Shown: one piece after another, positions 8,064 to 15,293 of the stretch | Layout: each line of letters starts with the position of its first letter | Numbering within the stretch: the first letter of the stretch is position 1 | Assembly (NCBI GenBank): GCA_035651635.1 | Contig: DASRFK010000260.1 | Coordinates: 1 to 18,239, forward strand | Source: JANXQE01 sp035651635 | Lineage (GTDB): Bacteria; Verrucomicrobiota; Verrucomicrobiia; Limisphaerales; UBA8199 | Length of the DNA stretch: 18,239 nucleotides | Direction: 5' to 3' | Notes under the pieces: model-generated | Seen by the model: the letters and a program-made list of their open reading frames with translations, nothing else | Told to the model about the DNA's origin: nothing | Databases searched by the model: none | Program-made: the position numbers and the translations under genes

Positions 8064-9626
8064 ATGTTCTCGCTTAAACGCTTGCCTTACTGGGCTGGAG
8101 CAATCGCGATCCTGCTCGGCTGCCTCAGTTTGGCGCGGTGGTTATTCGGGTTCGACTTACTGAGGTCGTCCTTTCCGGGCCTGGTCTCGATTAAGGCCAG
8201 CACCGCATTGTGTTTGATCTTTTCGGGAGGCTCCCTTTTGCTGCAAGCGACGCCTGCACTCGCATCCTGGCAACGGTCCCTGGCTCGCCTGCTCGCCGCC
8301 ATCGTTATCACGGTGGCTGGACTCACTCTCATGGAATACGTGTTTCGGGTTGACGTGGGACTCGACCGACTGCTGTCACGCCAAGGTCCTGCCCGGATCG
8401 TCGAGGCTTTCCCGGGCAGGATGTCGCTGGCGACCGGCTTGGACTTCATATTTTTGGGTTTAGCTCTGCTGTGCCTCGAGTGGGAGATCAAACCCCAAGC
8501 CCGTTACCCGGCGCAATACTTTGCCTGCGCAGCGGCGGCCGTGACGACGCTGGCGTTTGTCGGTTATTTTTATGGCGTCGAAAGTCTTTCGCGCCTCAAG
8601 CAGTACTGGTCCATCGCGTTCAATACGGCGCTGGCGTCCTGGCTGCTCTGCGCCGGTGTACTGGCGGTCCGGCCGCGGCGCGGGGTGATTGCCGTATTCA
8701 ACAGCGATAACATGGGAGGTCTGCTGGCCCGGCGGATGCTGCCGGCGGCGATTGTTGTGCCGCTGCTGGGAGGATGGTTCTCTGTGTTGGGGGAACGCGC
8801 GGGTCTGTACGGGTTGGGATTCGGCTCGGCCCTTTACGCAACTTTACTCATGCTCAGCCTCACCGGTCTGGTCATTTGGGCGGCCGGCGCGTTAAACCGG
8901 GCCGATGCGGAACGGAGACAGGGCGTGGAGGCGTTGCGACAGAGCAATGCCCGGCTGCAGGCGGTTCGTGAGGAAGAGCGGACACGAGTCGCCCGCGAAA
9001 TTCACGATGTGCTGGCACAGGAACTGACGCGACTCAAACTCGATATCGGCTGGCTCAACCGGCAGTTGGGCCAACCTGTGGAGTTAGTCAAGTACCAGGC
9101 CCTGCAAGCCAAACTGGCGGGCATGTCCGAGGTAACGGACACCGCCATTGGCTCAGTCCAGCGGATCGCCAGTGAGCTGCGGCCGGTGGTTTTGGACAGC
9201 TTGGGGCTCTGTGCCGCCATTGAATGGCAAGCGCGCGACTTCCAATCACGCACCGGGATCGAATGCCGCGCCAGCGTGCCTGAGACCGAACTTCGGCTGG
9301 AACGTGAACCGGCCACCGCCTTGTTCCGGATCCTGCAAGAGAGCCTCACCAATGTGGCGCGCCACGCCAACGCGACGCAGGTGGAGATCCAATTGCGCGC
9401 CGAGGCGGACGGCTTATCGCTGCGCGTGCGAGACAACGGCCGCGGCGTTTCGGCTGCCGAGCTGGCTAATCCCAAATCGGTTGGTCTGGTCGGAATGCGA
9501 GAACGCGCGGCTCTGCTCGGCGGGCAGTGCGACATCTTTCGCCCGCCCCAAGGAGGGACCACCGTCGAGGCCCATCTGCCCCGGGGCGACGGCCAACCAA
9601 ACGGGACCACCGCGCTGGATGCTTAA
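8064..9626 (+). CDS. Membrane sensor histidine kinase, NarL/DegS type (HisKA_3)
   Basis: Sensor kinase of 520 residues from the ATG at 8064. About eight hydrophobic segments (roughly 10-28, 45-60, 75-92, 123-140, 151-170, 184-202, 226-244, 253-275) form an integral-membrane sensor region with little extracellular loop. A linker at 280-305 leads to a HisKA_3 domain with EEERTRVAREIHDVLAQEL (phosphoacceptor H314). A HATPase domain follows, with N430 (ESLTNVARHA), D457 (RDNGRG) and a late glycine box VGLVGMRER. The catalytic parts look complete. A GTG at 8055 is an alternative start. The frame stays open back to 7779, but that part crosses the foldback element and the end of mutM and has no protein-like features. 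No LuxR-type regulator is adjacent. It overlaps the convergent kinase gene by 4 bp. Confidence 0.9.
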   Translation: MFSLKRLPYWAGAIAILLGCLSLARWLFGFDLLRSSFPGLVSIKASTALCLIFSGGSLLLQATPALASWQRSLARLLAAIVITVAGLTLMEYVFRVDVGLDRLLSRQGPARIVEAFPGRMSLATGLDFIFLGLALLCLEWEIKPQARYPAQYFACAAAAVTTLAFVGYFYGVESLSRLKQYWSIAFNTALASWLLCAGVLAVRPRRGVIAVFNSDNMGGLLARRMLPAAIVVPLLGGWFSVLGERAGLYGLGFGSALYATLLMLSLTGLVIWAAGALNRADAERRQGVEALRQSNARLQAVREEERTRVAREIHDVLAQELTRLKLDIGWLNRQLGQPVELVKYQALQAKLAGMSEVTDTAIGSVQRIASELRPVVLDSLGLCAAIEWQARDFQSRTGIECRASVPETELRLEREPATALFRILQESLTNVARHANATQVEIQLRAEADGLSLRVRDNGRGVSAAELANPKSVGLVGMRERAALLGGQCDIFRPPQGGTTVEAHLPRGDGQPNGTTALDA

Positions 9627-11158
9627 GACCGGGGCGACGAGCGCTGGCTTGGCAGAGTGACCACGGAGACCAATGGTTCCGAAGACGGATTCTCCGGCTG
9701 ATTTATGGTCGTCTTGGATTCTGCTTGATCATCGGAGCCGCCAGGGCAAAGAGCCAATCGGAAACAACAGCCCGCGGCGGTGCTCCTCTTCAATTCGAGA
9801 ACGGCGCCGAGATGAACCGCCAGTTGCCGGCTGATGGCTAAACCGATGCCGCTGCCGCCTTTTTTGGAGCTTGAGCAAGGAGTGAAAAGCCGATCCAGCA
9901 GTTCCGGCCGGAGGCCCGGGCCCTGATCTTCAACCTCGATGAGAACGCTCGACCCGGTGCGGAACAGTCGCAGGCTGACCTTGCCAGTGGGCGGAGTCGC
10001 CTCGATCGCGTTGTGGAGCAGATTCTCCAGGATCAACAGCAGCAAATCCGCCTGGCGATTTGAAATCGCGCCAGCGGTCTCCAACTTCGAGGTGTACTCC
10101 ACACCGGAGGTCTCCGCGACGGGACGCAGACGAGCCTCGAGAATTGCCACCAGCTCGGCAAACGTTATTTCATACTCCACAACCGTATCCTGCTCCTGCA
10201 GAACCCGCACGACGCGGTCAATCAGGTTTTGCATTCGCTGGGTTGTGGCTGCCGCCAGCTGCCAATCGCCGTCCTCCCCGGAGTTGTGGGTCTGCGCCCG
10301 GTCCTGGACAAAAGTACGCAAGCCGCTGAGGGGGTTCTTGAGTCCGTGAATCAAATGCGACGTCACCGCGCCAATGGCGGAGGTCTTGGCCGCCAGCGCC
10401 AGTTCCCGGTTGGCGATCAGTAGATTGGTCGTGCGCTGGGCGAGCAAACGATTGGCCCGCTCGACTTGCCTGAACGCCAGCACTAATCCTCCCACAAGAA
10501 TCGATCCACTGATCAAGAAGACCAAAGCACCCTCGGTCACCAGGCGCCCATCGAGCATCGCGTATTCAGCGGCAATATTGGACCCGTGAACTAGAAACTG
10601 AGCAATGCCTTCCAGCTGATTGGTTCCCTCCTCCCGGAGCGGAATGTTCACGACCAGCAAGGGCAGCGATGATCCGTTGGATTCGGCTAACAAATCCTGC
10701 TCCTGCAGCCGCGCCCGGGCCTCAAAATGGCTCACCGGTCGCAATTCTCGGAGCGTGGCCAGGTCTTCGGGGGGCAATTTGCTTTCCGTTATGTAAAGGG
10801 GAAAGGCCGTGGAGAACCGGCCTTCCGCCGAAAAAAGCCTCACCCCCAGGACGCTCGGCACGCGCTTGGAGATTTCGAGCGCCAATTGGAACTGTTCGCT
10901 CTGGTCGGCCAAGGTGGTGATGGACTCGTCATTGGACTTGTCATTGGCAAATTGAACGGCGGCAACCTCCGCCAGCATTTGCCCGTCGCGATTGGCGATT
11001 TGGACAAAGATTTGCCGGCGCAATTGGAGAAGCGAGACCAGGATTGCCGCTGCCAGGGCCGTCAAGGCCAGCGCCATACCCGCGGCAACCGGCCAACGCG
11101 AGCGGCTCGGGGGGACCCCGGTTGGGCCCTCCTGTTTTGCCGCGACCTGAGTTTTCAT
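9623..11158 (-). CDS. Membrane sensor histidine kinase with a periplasmic domain, likely partner of the NtrC-type regulator
   Basis: A 511-residue sensor kinase. TM1 (about 23-46) and TM2 (about 208-229) bracket a ~160-residue periplasmic sensor domain of no recognised fold. A short linker leads to the dimerisation helix SAIGAVTSHLIHGLKNPLSG with phosphoacceptor H271. The HATPase domain shows N383 (LLHNAIEA), DQGPGL (D411) and GGSGIGLA. The residue after H271 is glycine where most HisKA kinases have Glu or Asp, which may affect autophosphorylation or phosphatase activity. The ~40 residues after the HATPase domain are low-complexity. It is the last gene of the minus-strand cluster, 88 nt after the beta-barrel gene. 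With an NtrC-family regulator at 13259-14644 and no other regulator in the window, the two probably work together. Confidence 0.88.
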   Translation of the reverse strand: MKTQVAAKQEGPTGVPPSRSRWPVAAGMALALTALAAAILVSLLQLRRQIFVQIANRDGQMLAEVAAVQFANDKSNDESITTLADQSEQFQLALEISKRVPSVLGVRLFSAEGRFSTAFPLYITESKLPPEDLATLRELRPVSHFEARARLQEQDLLAESNGSSLPLLVVNIPLREEGTNQLEGIAQFLVHGSNIAAEYAMLDGRLVTEGALVFLISGSILVGGLVLAFRQVERANRLLAQRTTNLLIANRELALAAKTSAIGAVTSHLIHGLKNPLSGLRTFVQDRAQTHNSGEDGDWQLAAATTQRMQNLIDRVVRVLQEQDTVVEYEITFAELVAILEARLRPVAETSGVEYTSKLETAGAISNRQADLLLLILENLLHNAIEATPPTGKVSLRLFRTGSSVLIEVEDQGPGLRPELLDRLFTPCSSSKKGGSGIGLAISRQLAVHLGAVLELKRSTAAGCCFRLALCPGGSDDQAESKTTINQPENPSSEPLVSVVTLPSQRSSPRS

Positions 11159-11246
11159 GCTGCTTGCCCGGACAGCGCTCTACCTTCCGAGCGCGCGAGG
11201 GCCTGGACTTCGGAACCGATAATAACAGATTACGCGCCGCACGAAA

Positions 11247-12374
11247 CTAGAATTCCCAGCTAACCCCGCTGGTCCCCATGTGGTAGGCGTAGCGGCTGGC
11301 AGGATCGTCTGAATCAGTCTGCTCATACTCGTAGGCGCCAAAACAGCGCAATGATTTATAAATCCGGCGTTCAACCCGAAGGTTAAAATGGACCGTGGCA
11401 AGGTGAAGAGTTGGGGCGGGCGGCGTGGCTATGGTTTGAACGGGGAATTGGTAGTACGAGAAACCTGCCGAACCTTTCATCTCCCAATTGGGGGTGAGGA
11501 ACCGCAGTTCTTGAGAAACGGAGTAACGGTAGGAATCGTAGAACCCCCCGCCATTGTCGCGGCTGTGGGTGAATCCGAGCCGAGTGGCGGTGGACCAGCG
11601 ATTTTTGGCGTCAAAATGGTGGTCCCATTTCAGTTCAGCCACTTCGCGCCAGAGCGCCAGCCTCTTCCCAGGCAATTCATTGCCAGCAACGTCACGTGCC
11701 AGCCATTCGTCGTGCGGGATATAAAAAGCACCGCCTTCCAGGACAATTTGAGAGTGCGCTCCATAGCTCAAGCCAAGCACAGCCTGCCCGCCCCATTTCC
11801 AAGTGGCGTCCAGCGGCGCCTGCCACCAATCGCGAGCCAATGGAGCTTCCAGTTGCACCCACCAATTGGTGGCTAATTCGCGGCGCACAAACGGACGCGT
11901 GCCGAGCGTGTTTCCTTTGGCTTCAATGGCTTGGACACCTCCCGCAGAAAGGAGTTCCTGAAGCACCTGGTCAACGTAGCTGTAACGTACCTCCAGGCCG
12001 GCTCGCCACTCGCCTCGAAAGTACCGCTGGAGTTGGGCGCTGCCGACGAGCAAGTCTTCGCCGCTCAGCCCCCCTGGTTTGCGAAAATACCGAATATCAT
12101 CGCCCAACAGTATTAAGCTGAATTCCCATCCGTCCAGTGGCAGGCGAAAGAGGGTCAGATCCAGGCCGGTGGTAACGAAACCGCTTCCCTCGCCCGAGCC
12201 AGGCGACAACAAGACGTTGTCTTTGTAGCCCACGCCCGTCCGCAAGATTACGTCCTTATCCCAAAGCAAAGACTCTTTCCAAAGGGCTTCGTTCTCCGGA
12301 ATAAGTTCGAGGCCGTTGGTTAGAGAGGCCGAATCTGCCCGGGCAGAAGGGCCGGTTGAAATCAATATCAGCAA
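11247..12374 (-). CDS. Putative outer-membrane beta-barrel protein (start uncertain)
   Basis: Secreted protein of about 375 residues or slightly more, function unknown. Alternating polar/hydrophobic stretches rich in Tyr, Trp and Gly run through its length, and it ends ...GVSWEF, the C-terminal aromatic signal recognised by the BAM machinery. These point to an outer-membrane beta barrel. A signal peptide is visible (RRTSLAGALVTFWLLILI, then GPSARA before DSAS), but it begins upstream of the only standard start, the TTG at 12374. Between the in-frame TAG at 12522-12524 and 12374 there is no ATG, GTG or TTG. CTG at 12401 or ATT near 12452 would restore the signal peptide. The coordinates given are therefore a minimum. 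It lies between the secreted helical protein gene and the kinase gene, all on one strand. Confidence 0.72.
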   Translation of the reverse strand: MLILISTGPSARADSASLTNGLELIPENEALWKESLLWDKDVILRTGVGYKDNVLLSPGSGEGSGFVTTGLDLTLFRLPLDGWEFSLILLGDDIRYFRKPGGLSGEDLLVGSAQLQRYFRGEWRAGLEVRYSYVDQVLQELLSAGGVQAIEAKGNTLGTRPFVRRELATNWWVQLEAPLARDWWQAPLDATWKWGGQAVLGLSYGAHSQIVLEGGAFYIPHDEWLARDVAGNELPGKRLALWREVAELKWDHHFDAKNRWSTATRLGFTHSRDNGGGFYDSYRYSVSQELRFLTPNWEMKGSAGFSYYQFPVQTIATPPAPTLHLATVHFNLRVERRIYKSLRCFGAYEYEQTDSDDPASRYAYHMGTSGVSWEF

Positions 12375-12443
12375 CCAGAAAGTAACCAGCGCTCCCGCCA
12401 GGCTCGTGCGCCGTGGTAATCCGCCGCTGCTGTGGATGAAGCA

Positions 12444-12460
12444 GCCAATAATGAACCAAG
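12444..12460 (-). promoter_or_regulatory. Weak -24/-12-like site before the beta-barrel gene
   Basis: On the minus strand, TTGGTTCATTATTGGCT has GG and GC separated by exactly 10 nt, the sigma-54 spacing, but only moderate agreement elsewhere. Its 5' end overlaps the 12456-12481 hairpin. If real, transcription would begin near 12432 and only a CTG or other unusual start would remain for the signal peptide. Confidence 0.22.
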
Positions 12461-12481
12461 CGATCCTTCGGGATCGCTTGG
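12456..12481. repeat. Perfect 11-bp stem hairpin with a four-base loop
   Basis: CCAAGCGATCC (12456-12466) and GGATCGCTTGG (12471-12481) are exact reverse complements around TTCG (read CGAA on the transcribed minus strand). It lies 51 nt after the secreted-protein gene and before the beta-barrel coding region. There is no U run after the stem on the minus strand, so a simple Rho-independent terminator is unlikely. It could slow RNA decay or translation, or partly attenuate transcription, so that the beta-barrel gene is expressed below the secreted protein. Confidence 0.6.
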
Positions 12482-12532
12482 AATACGTGAGGCAAACGAG
12501 CGTTTCGTTACTAAGACCCAGCTAATCCTTTC

Positions 12533-13006
12533 TTACTGGCCCCGATGACGATGGCCCCCTCCGGCCCCGGTACTGGCGCTGTGGGCGGCATCGATAATTC
12601 GTCCAAATTCTGCATGGCTGATCTTGCCTTTTAATGCCTGGAGATCGGTCTGGAGTTCTTCCCGGAAGCCTTTCAATTCGGTAAGAAAATCCTGGCGATT
12701 GGCCTGCAGTTGCTGCCGCACCTGGTCCTGCTCTTCTGGCGTGGCGCGGTGCAATTTGATGAGCAGGAACCGCTGTTGCTGCAGATACTTATCCCGCGTC
12801 TGATCAAACGTCATAATCAAAGTCTTGACGTTTTCTGGAACTCCCCGCAATTGGCTGGACAGGTCGATACTACTTGTGTTTGGCGGAACGACCGTGGCCG
12901 GACCGCCGGACAAAGTAGTATCGGCAGATAATGCTGAATGCGGATAGGCAAGGCTCGCCGTGGCGGCGACCAGAGTCAGCCAAATCCGTAACATCTTTGT
13001 ATTCAC
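12533..13006 (-). CDS. Secreted helical protein with a His-rich tail, Spy/CpxP-like in style
   Basis: A 157-residue protein with a clear Sec signal peptide: Lys/Arg n-region, hydrophobic core at 6-20, and SALSA before DTT, so cleavage after A28. The mature ~129 residues open with a Pro/Ser/Thr-rich stretch, then residues 55-145 are strongly charged and predicted helical (EEQDQVRQQLQANRQDFLTE). It ends with a glycine linker and HRHRGQ; H131, H142, H152 and H154 could bind metal. Small helical periplasmic proteins such as Spy, CpxP and ZraP are often targets of envelope-stress systems, but I see no LTxxQ motif, so this is analogy only. The start is GTG at 13006 with an AGAAGAAG ribosome site; an ATG at 12994 is the alternative. 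A sigma-54 promoter lies about 50 nt upstream. Confidence 0.75.
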   Translation of the reverse strand: MNTKMLRIWLTLVAATASLAYPHSALSADTTLSGGPATVVPPNTSSIDLSSQLRGVPENVKTLIMTFDQTRDKYLQQQRFLLIKLHRATPEEQDQVRQQLQANRQDFLTELKGFREELQTDLQALKGKISHAEFGRIIDAAHSASTGAGGGHRHRGQ

Positions 13007-13054
13007 ATTCTTCTTCTAGAGGCTTGATTCACAGCCGGTCCAGCTAAAGCTCAT

Positions 13055-13071
13055 GGCATTGTCTGTGCCAA
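13055..13071 (-). promoter_or_regulatory. Sigma-54 (-24/-12) promoter of the secreted-protein gene
   Basis: The minus strand reads TTGGCACAGACAATGCC. The -24 element TTGGCAC is a full match to the sigma-54 consensus. The invariant GG (13069-13068) and GC (13057-13056) are separated by exactly 10 nt, and the -12 element ATGC differs at one base from TTGC. The predicted start near 13044 leaves a ~37-nt leader carrying the ribosome site. The next gene upstream encodes an NtrC-family, sigma-54-type activator, which makes the site functionally sensible. Confidence 0.72.
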
Positions 13072-13119
13072 GAGGCCGCGTTTAATTGTAAAAACTTGGA
13101 TACAAACATGTTAAAACTT

Positions 13120-13139
13120 CGCCGGGTCTCCTGGCGGCG
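13120..13139 (-). terminator. Possible terminator after the response regulator gene
   Basis: On the minus strand CGCCG pairs with CGGCG around a 10-nt loop, and GAAGTTTTAA follows. The stem is short and the T run only four. It lies about 120 nt after the regulator stop codon and before the sigma-54 promoter, so it would separate the regulator's transcript from the target genes. Confidence 0.3.
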
Positions 13140-13155
13140 GCGCTTAACAATAAAT

Positions 13156-13173
13156 ATGGGTAGCTTCACCCAT
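13156..13173. promoter_or_regulatory. Dyad, candidate upstream activator site
   Basis: ATGGGT (13156-13161) and ACCCAT (13168-13173) form a perfect inverted repeat with a 6-bp centre. The centre is about 120 bp upstream of the predicted sigma-54 transcription start near 13044, the usual distance for enhancer sites of NtrC-family activators. The half-site is short and I see no second good copy, so binding by the adjacent regulator is inference. Confidence 0.42.
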
Positions 13174-13258
13174 TTTCGACTGCCTTTGTCGTTTCTTTCG
13201 GGTATACGGTCCAACCTATCACAATGTCTTTTCAGCACAAGCTGGAGATGCGCCTGGC

Positions 13259-14644
13259 TCATTTTCCCTTCAGCCGGTACCTCAGGTAATCCCGCGAGAC
13301 GCCTAGCAATCGGGCGGCGGCGGACACGTTGTTGCCGCTTTGCTTCAAGGCGTGTTGAACAAATGTGCCGATGGCCTGTTCCAGGGAAAAGCCTTCCGGG
13401 GGGAAGCTGAAGCTGGGGTTTAGCCAGGCAGCAGACTCCATCGGCTTAGCTGGATCGATTGGGCTTTGCAAATTGTCAAAGGCCAGTTCGTCATGGTCTT
13501 CGAACACAATTGCTCGCTCCAATTCGTGCGATAGTTCACGCACATTTCCTGGCCAGGGATAGGAAAGCAGGCGCTGCTTTCCAGACGTGGAGACACCCTT
13601 GGCGGGCAAGCGATGCCGCCGGCACAAGCGTTGGATCAGGAGCTCCGCCAATTTCAGAATGTCCTGGCCTCGCTGACGCAGCGGCGTGAGGGTCACGCGG
13701 TACAAATCCAGTCGGTGGAACAAGTCCTCACGAAAAGCGCCGTTGGCGGTGAGCTGGCGCAGTTCCCGGTTGGTGGCAGCAATGAGGCGCACATCGGTCG
13801 CGATCGGTTTATTGCCTCCCACGCGCCGAATTCGATGATCTTCGATAACCGTCAGGACCTTGGCTTGCAAGGGCAGCGAGAGACTTGGCAGCTCGTCCAG
13901 GAAGAGAGTTCCGCCATGGGCGGCTTCAAACAAGCCCATCCGAGCAGTGCGCGCATCGGTGAAAGCACCGCGTTCATGGCCAAAAAGCTCCGATTCGGCG
14001 AGCGTTTCCGGCAAGGCCGAACAATTGACCTCGATCAATGGCGCTTCGGAACGCGGACTCTGCTGATGCAGCCAGCGAGCAATGGTGGTTTTGCCGGTGC
14101 CCGTCTCGCCCTGAATCAACACTGGCGGCAGCGGTCCTTGCATGCGCCGATCGGCGGCCAGAATCCGTTCCAACTGTCCCTCGAGGTCCGCCAGCGCAGA
14201 GCCGAAAAAGAACCCGGATTGTTCACCCCGTTGGTGCTCGGCGGCCCGGGACTCCTGCTTCGAGCGGCGAGCGCGATTGATAACCAAAGGAAGCTCCAAT
14301 ACGTCAAATGGTTTGACCAGGTAATCGACGGCGCCCAATCGCATCGCTTCTACCGCTCCGCCCACCTCGCCATTTGCGGTCATGACCACTGCGCCCGTGT
14401 TAGGAGCAAATGCCCCCTCGCGCAACAAGTCCGTGCCACGGCCATCGGGCAGGTTCACGTCCAGCAGTGCGAAATCAAAGCTCATATCGGAGATAAGCTG
14501 GCGTGCCCCGGCGAGTGTGCCCGTGCCCGTCACCTCCATCCCGAGCCGCTCAAGTTGCGCTGTCAATTGCTTGCGCAGGAGCACTTCATCTTCGATGATG
14601 AGGATCTCCAAACCTTTGAGAGTCTCAGGAAGCTCGGCACTCAT
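13259..14644 (-). CDS. NtrC-family sigma-54-dependent response regulator
   Basis: A 461-residue activator with three domains. The receiver domain (about 10-125) has acidic pocket E18/D19, phosphoacceptor D62 (LLDVNLPD), T89 and K111. The AAA+ domain (about 145-385) has Walker A GETGTGKT (179-186), Walker B LFLDE (D250, E251), and the sigma-54-contacting loop as GAFTDA (226-231) instead of the commoner GAFTGA. The Fis-type helix-turn-helix (about 421-457, AARLLGVSRDYLRYRL) binds DNA. The start is ATG at 14644; the open frame runs on to 14866, but that extension is translated from the repeat array and resembles no receiver N-terminus. It is the first gene of the minus-strand cluster that ends with a sensor kinase, and a sigma-54 promoter and dyad lie just after it. 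Likely role: phosphorylation-dependent activation of the two envelope genes. Confidence 0.93.
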   Translation of the reverse strand: MSAELPETLKGLEILIIEDEVLLRKQLTAQLERLGMEVTGTGTLAGARQLISDMSFDFALLDVNLPDGRGTDLLREGAFAPNTGAVVMTANGEVGGAVEAMRLGAVDYLVKPFDVLELPLVINRARRSKQESRAAEHQRGEQSGFFFGSALADLEGQLERILAADRRMQGPLPPVLIQGETGTGKTTIARWLHQQSPRSEAPLIEVNCSALPETLAESELFGHERGAFTDARTARMGLFEAAHGGTLFLDELPSLSLPLQAKVLTVIEDHRIRRVGGNKPIATDVRLIAATNRELRQLTANGAFREDLFHRLDLYRVTLTPLRQRGQDILKLAELLIQRLCRRHRLPAKGVSTSGKQRLLSYPWPGNVRELSHELERAIVFEDHDELAFDNLQSPIDPAKPMESAAWLNPSFSFPPEGFSLEQAIGTFVQHALKQSGNNVSAAARLLGVSRDYLRYRLKGK

Positions 14645-14724
14645 ATCAGGCGCTGCAACCCCTAAACCTGTTCGCACATGCCCAAGTATGAAATCATTTG
14701 CCCACTCAGCGCAAGACTGGTGGC

Positions 14725-15270
14725 GCGGGCATTCTGTCCGCAGAGACGCCCGACCATCACCTGATGACCGCGCTTTGTTTTGCGCGCTTAAGTCCTCGTT
14801 CGTCTCTGCGGACCGGAGGTCCGCCCTCCGGCGCGGGGCATTCTGCCCGCAGAGACGCCCGACCACTACCTGATGACCGCGCTTTGTTTTGCACGCTTAA
14901 GTCCTCATTCGTCTCTGCGGACCGGAGGTCCGCGCGCCGGCGCGCGGGGCATTCTGCCCGCAGAGATGCCCGACCACTACCTGATGACCGCGCTTTGTTT
15001 TGCGCGCTTAAGTCCTCGTCCGTCTCTGCGGACCGGAGGTCCGCGCTCCGGCGCGCGGGGCATTCTGCCGCAGAGACGCCCGAAAACCACCTGACGACCG
15101 CGCTTGTTTTGCACGCTTAAGTCCTCGTTCGTCTCTGCGGACCGGAGGTCCGCGCGCCGGCGCGCGGGCATTCTGCCCGCAGAGACGCCCGAAAACCACC
15201 TAACGACCGCGCCTTGTTTAGTAGCGCCCTTAACCCTTCGTCGCTTCTGCGGACCGGAGGTCCGCGCGCC
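14725..15270. repeat. Tandem array of five ~110-bp units built from palindromes
   Basis: The palindrome GCGGACCGGAGGTCCGC occurs at 14808, 14917, 15028, 15137 and 15249, spaced 109-112 bp. A second palindrome, GCGGGCATTCTGCCCGC or variants, occurs with ATTCTG at 14731, 14840, 14951, 15062 and 15170. Each pair is enclosed by the inverted repeat GTCTCTGCGG / CCGCAGAGAC, making a ~55-bp foldback block. The blocks are separated by ~54 bp that is itself conserved (it includes GACCGCGCTTTGTTTTG and CGCTTAAGTCCTC). The last unit is the most divergent. Unit lengths are not multiples of three and differ, so the frames through it are not genes. It sits directly upstream of the regulator gene. REP-like or other dispersed-repeat origin is inferred. 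Confidence 0.9.
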
Positions 15271-15293
15271 GTGGCCTCCCTAAATGACAAAGA

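Noticed and set aside
14645..14866. 74-residue N-terminal extension of the NtrC-family regulator
   Set aside because: It is read partly from the repeat array and lies before a normal receiver-domain start at 14644.
14725..15270. CRISPR array
   Set aside because: Both the palindromic blocks and the segments between them are conserved, whereas CRISPR spacers are unique; unit length is also too long and no cas genes are present.
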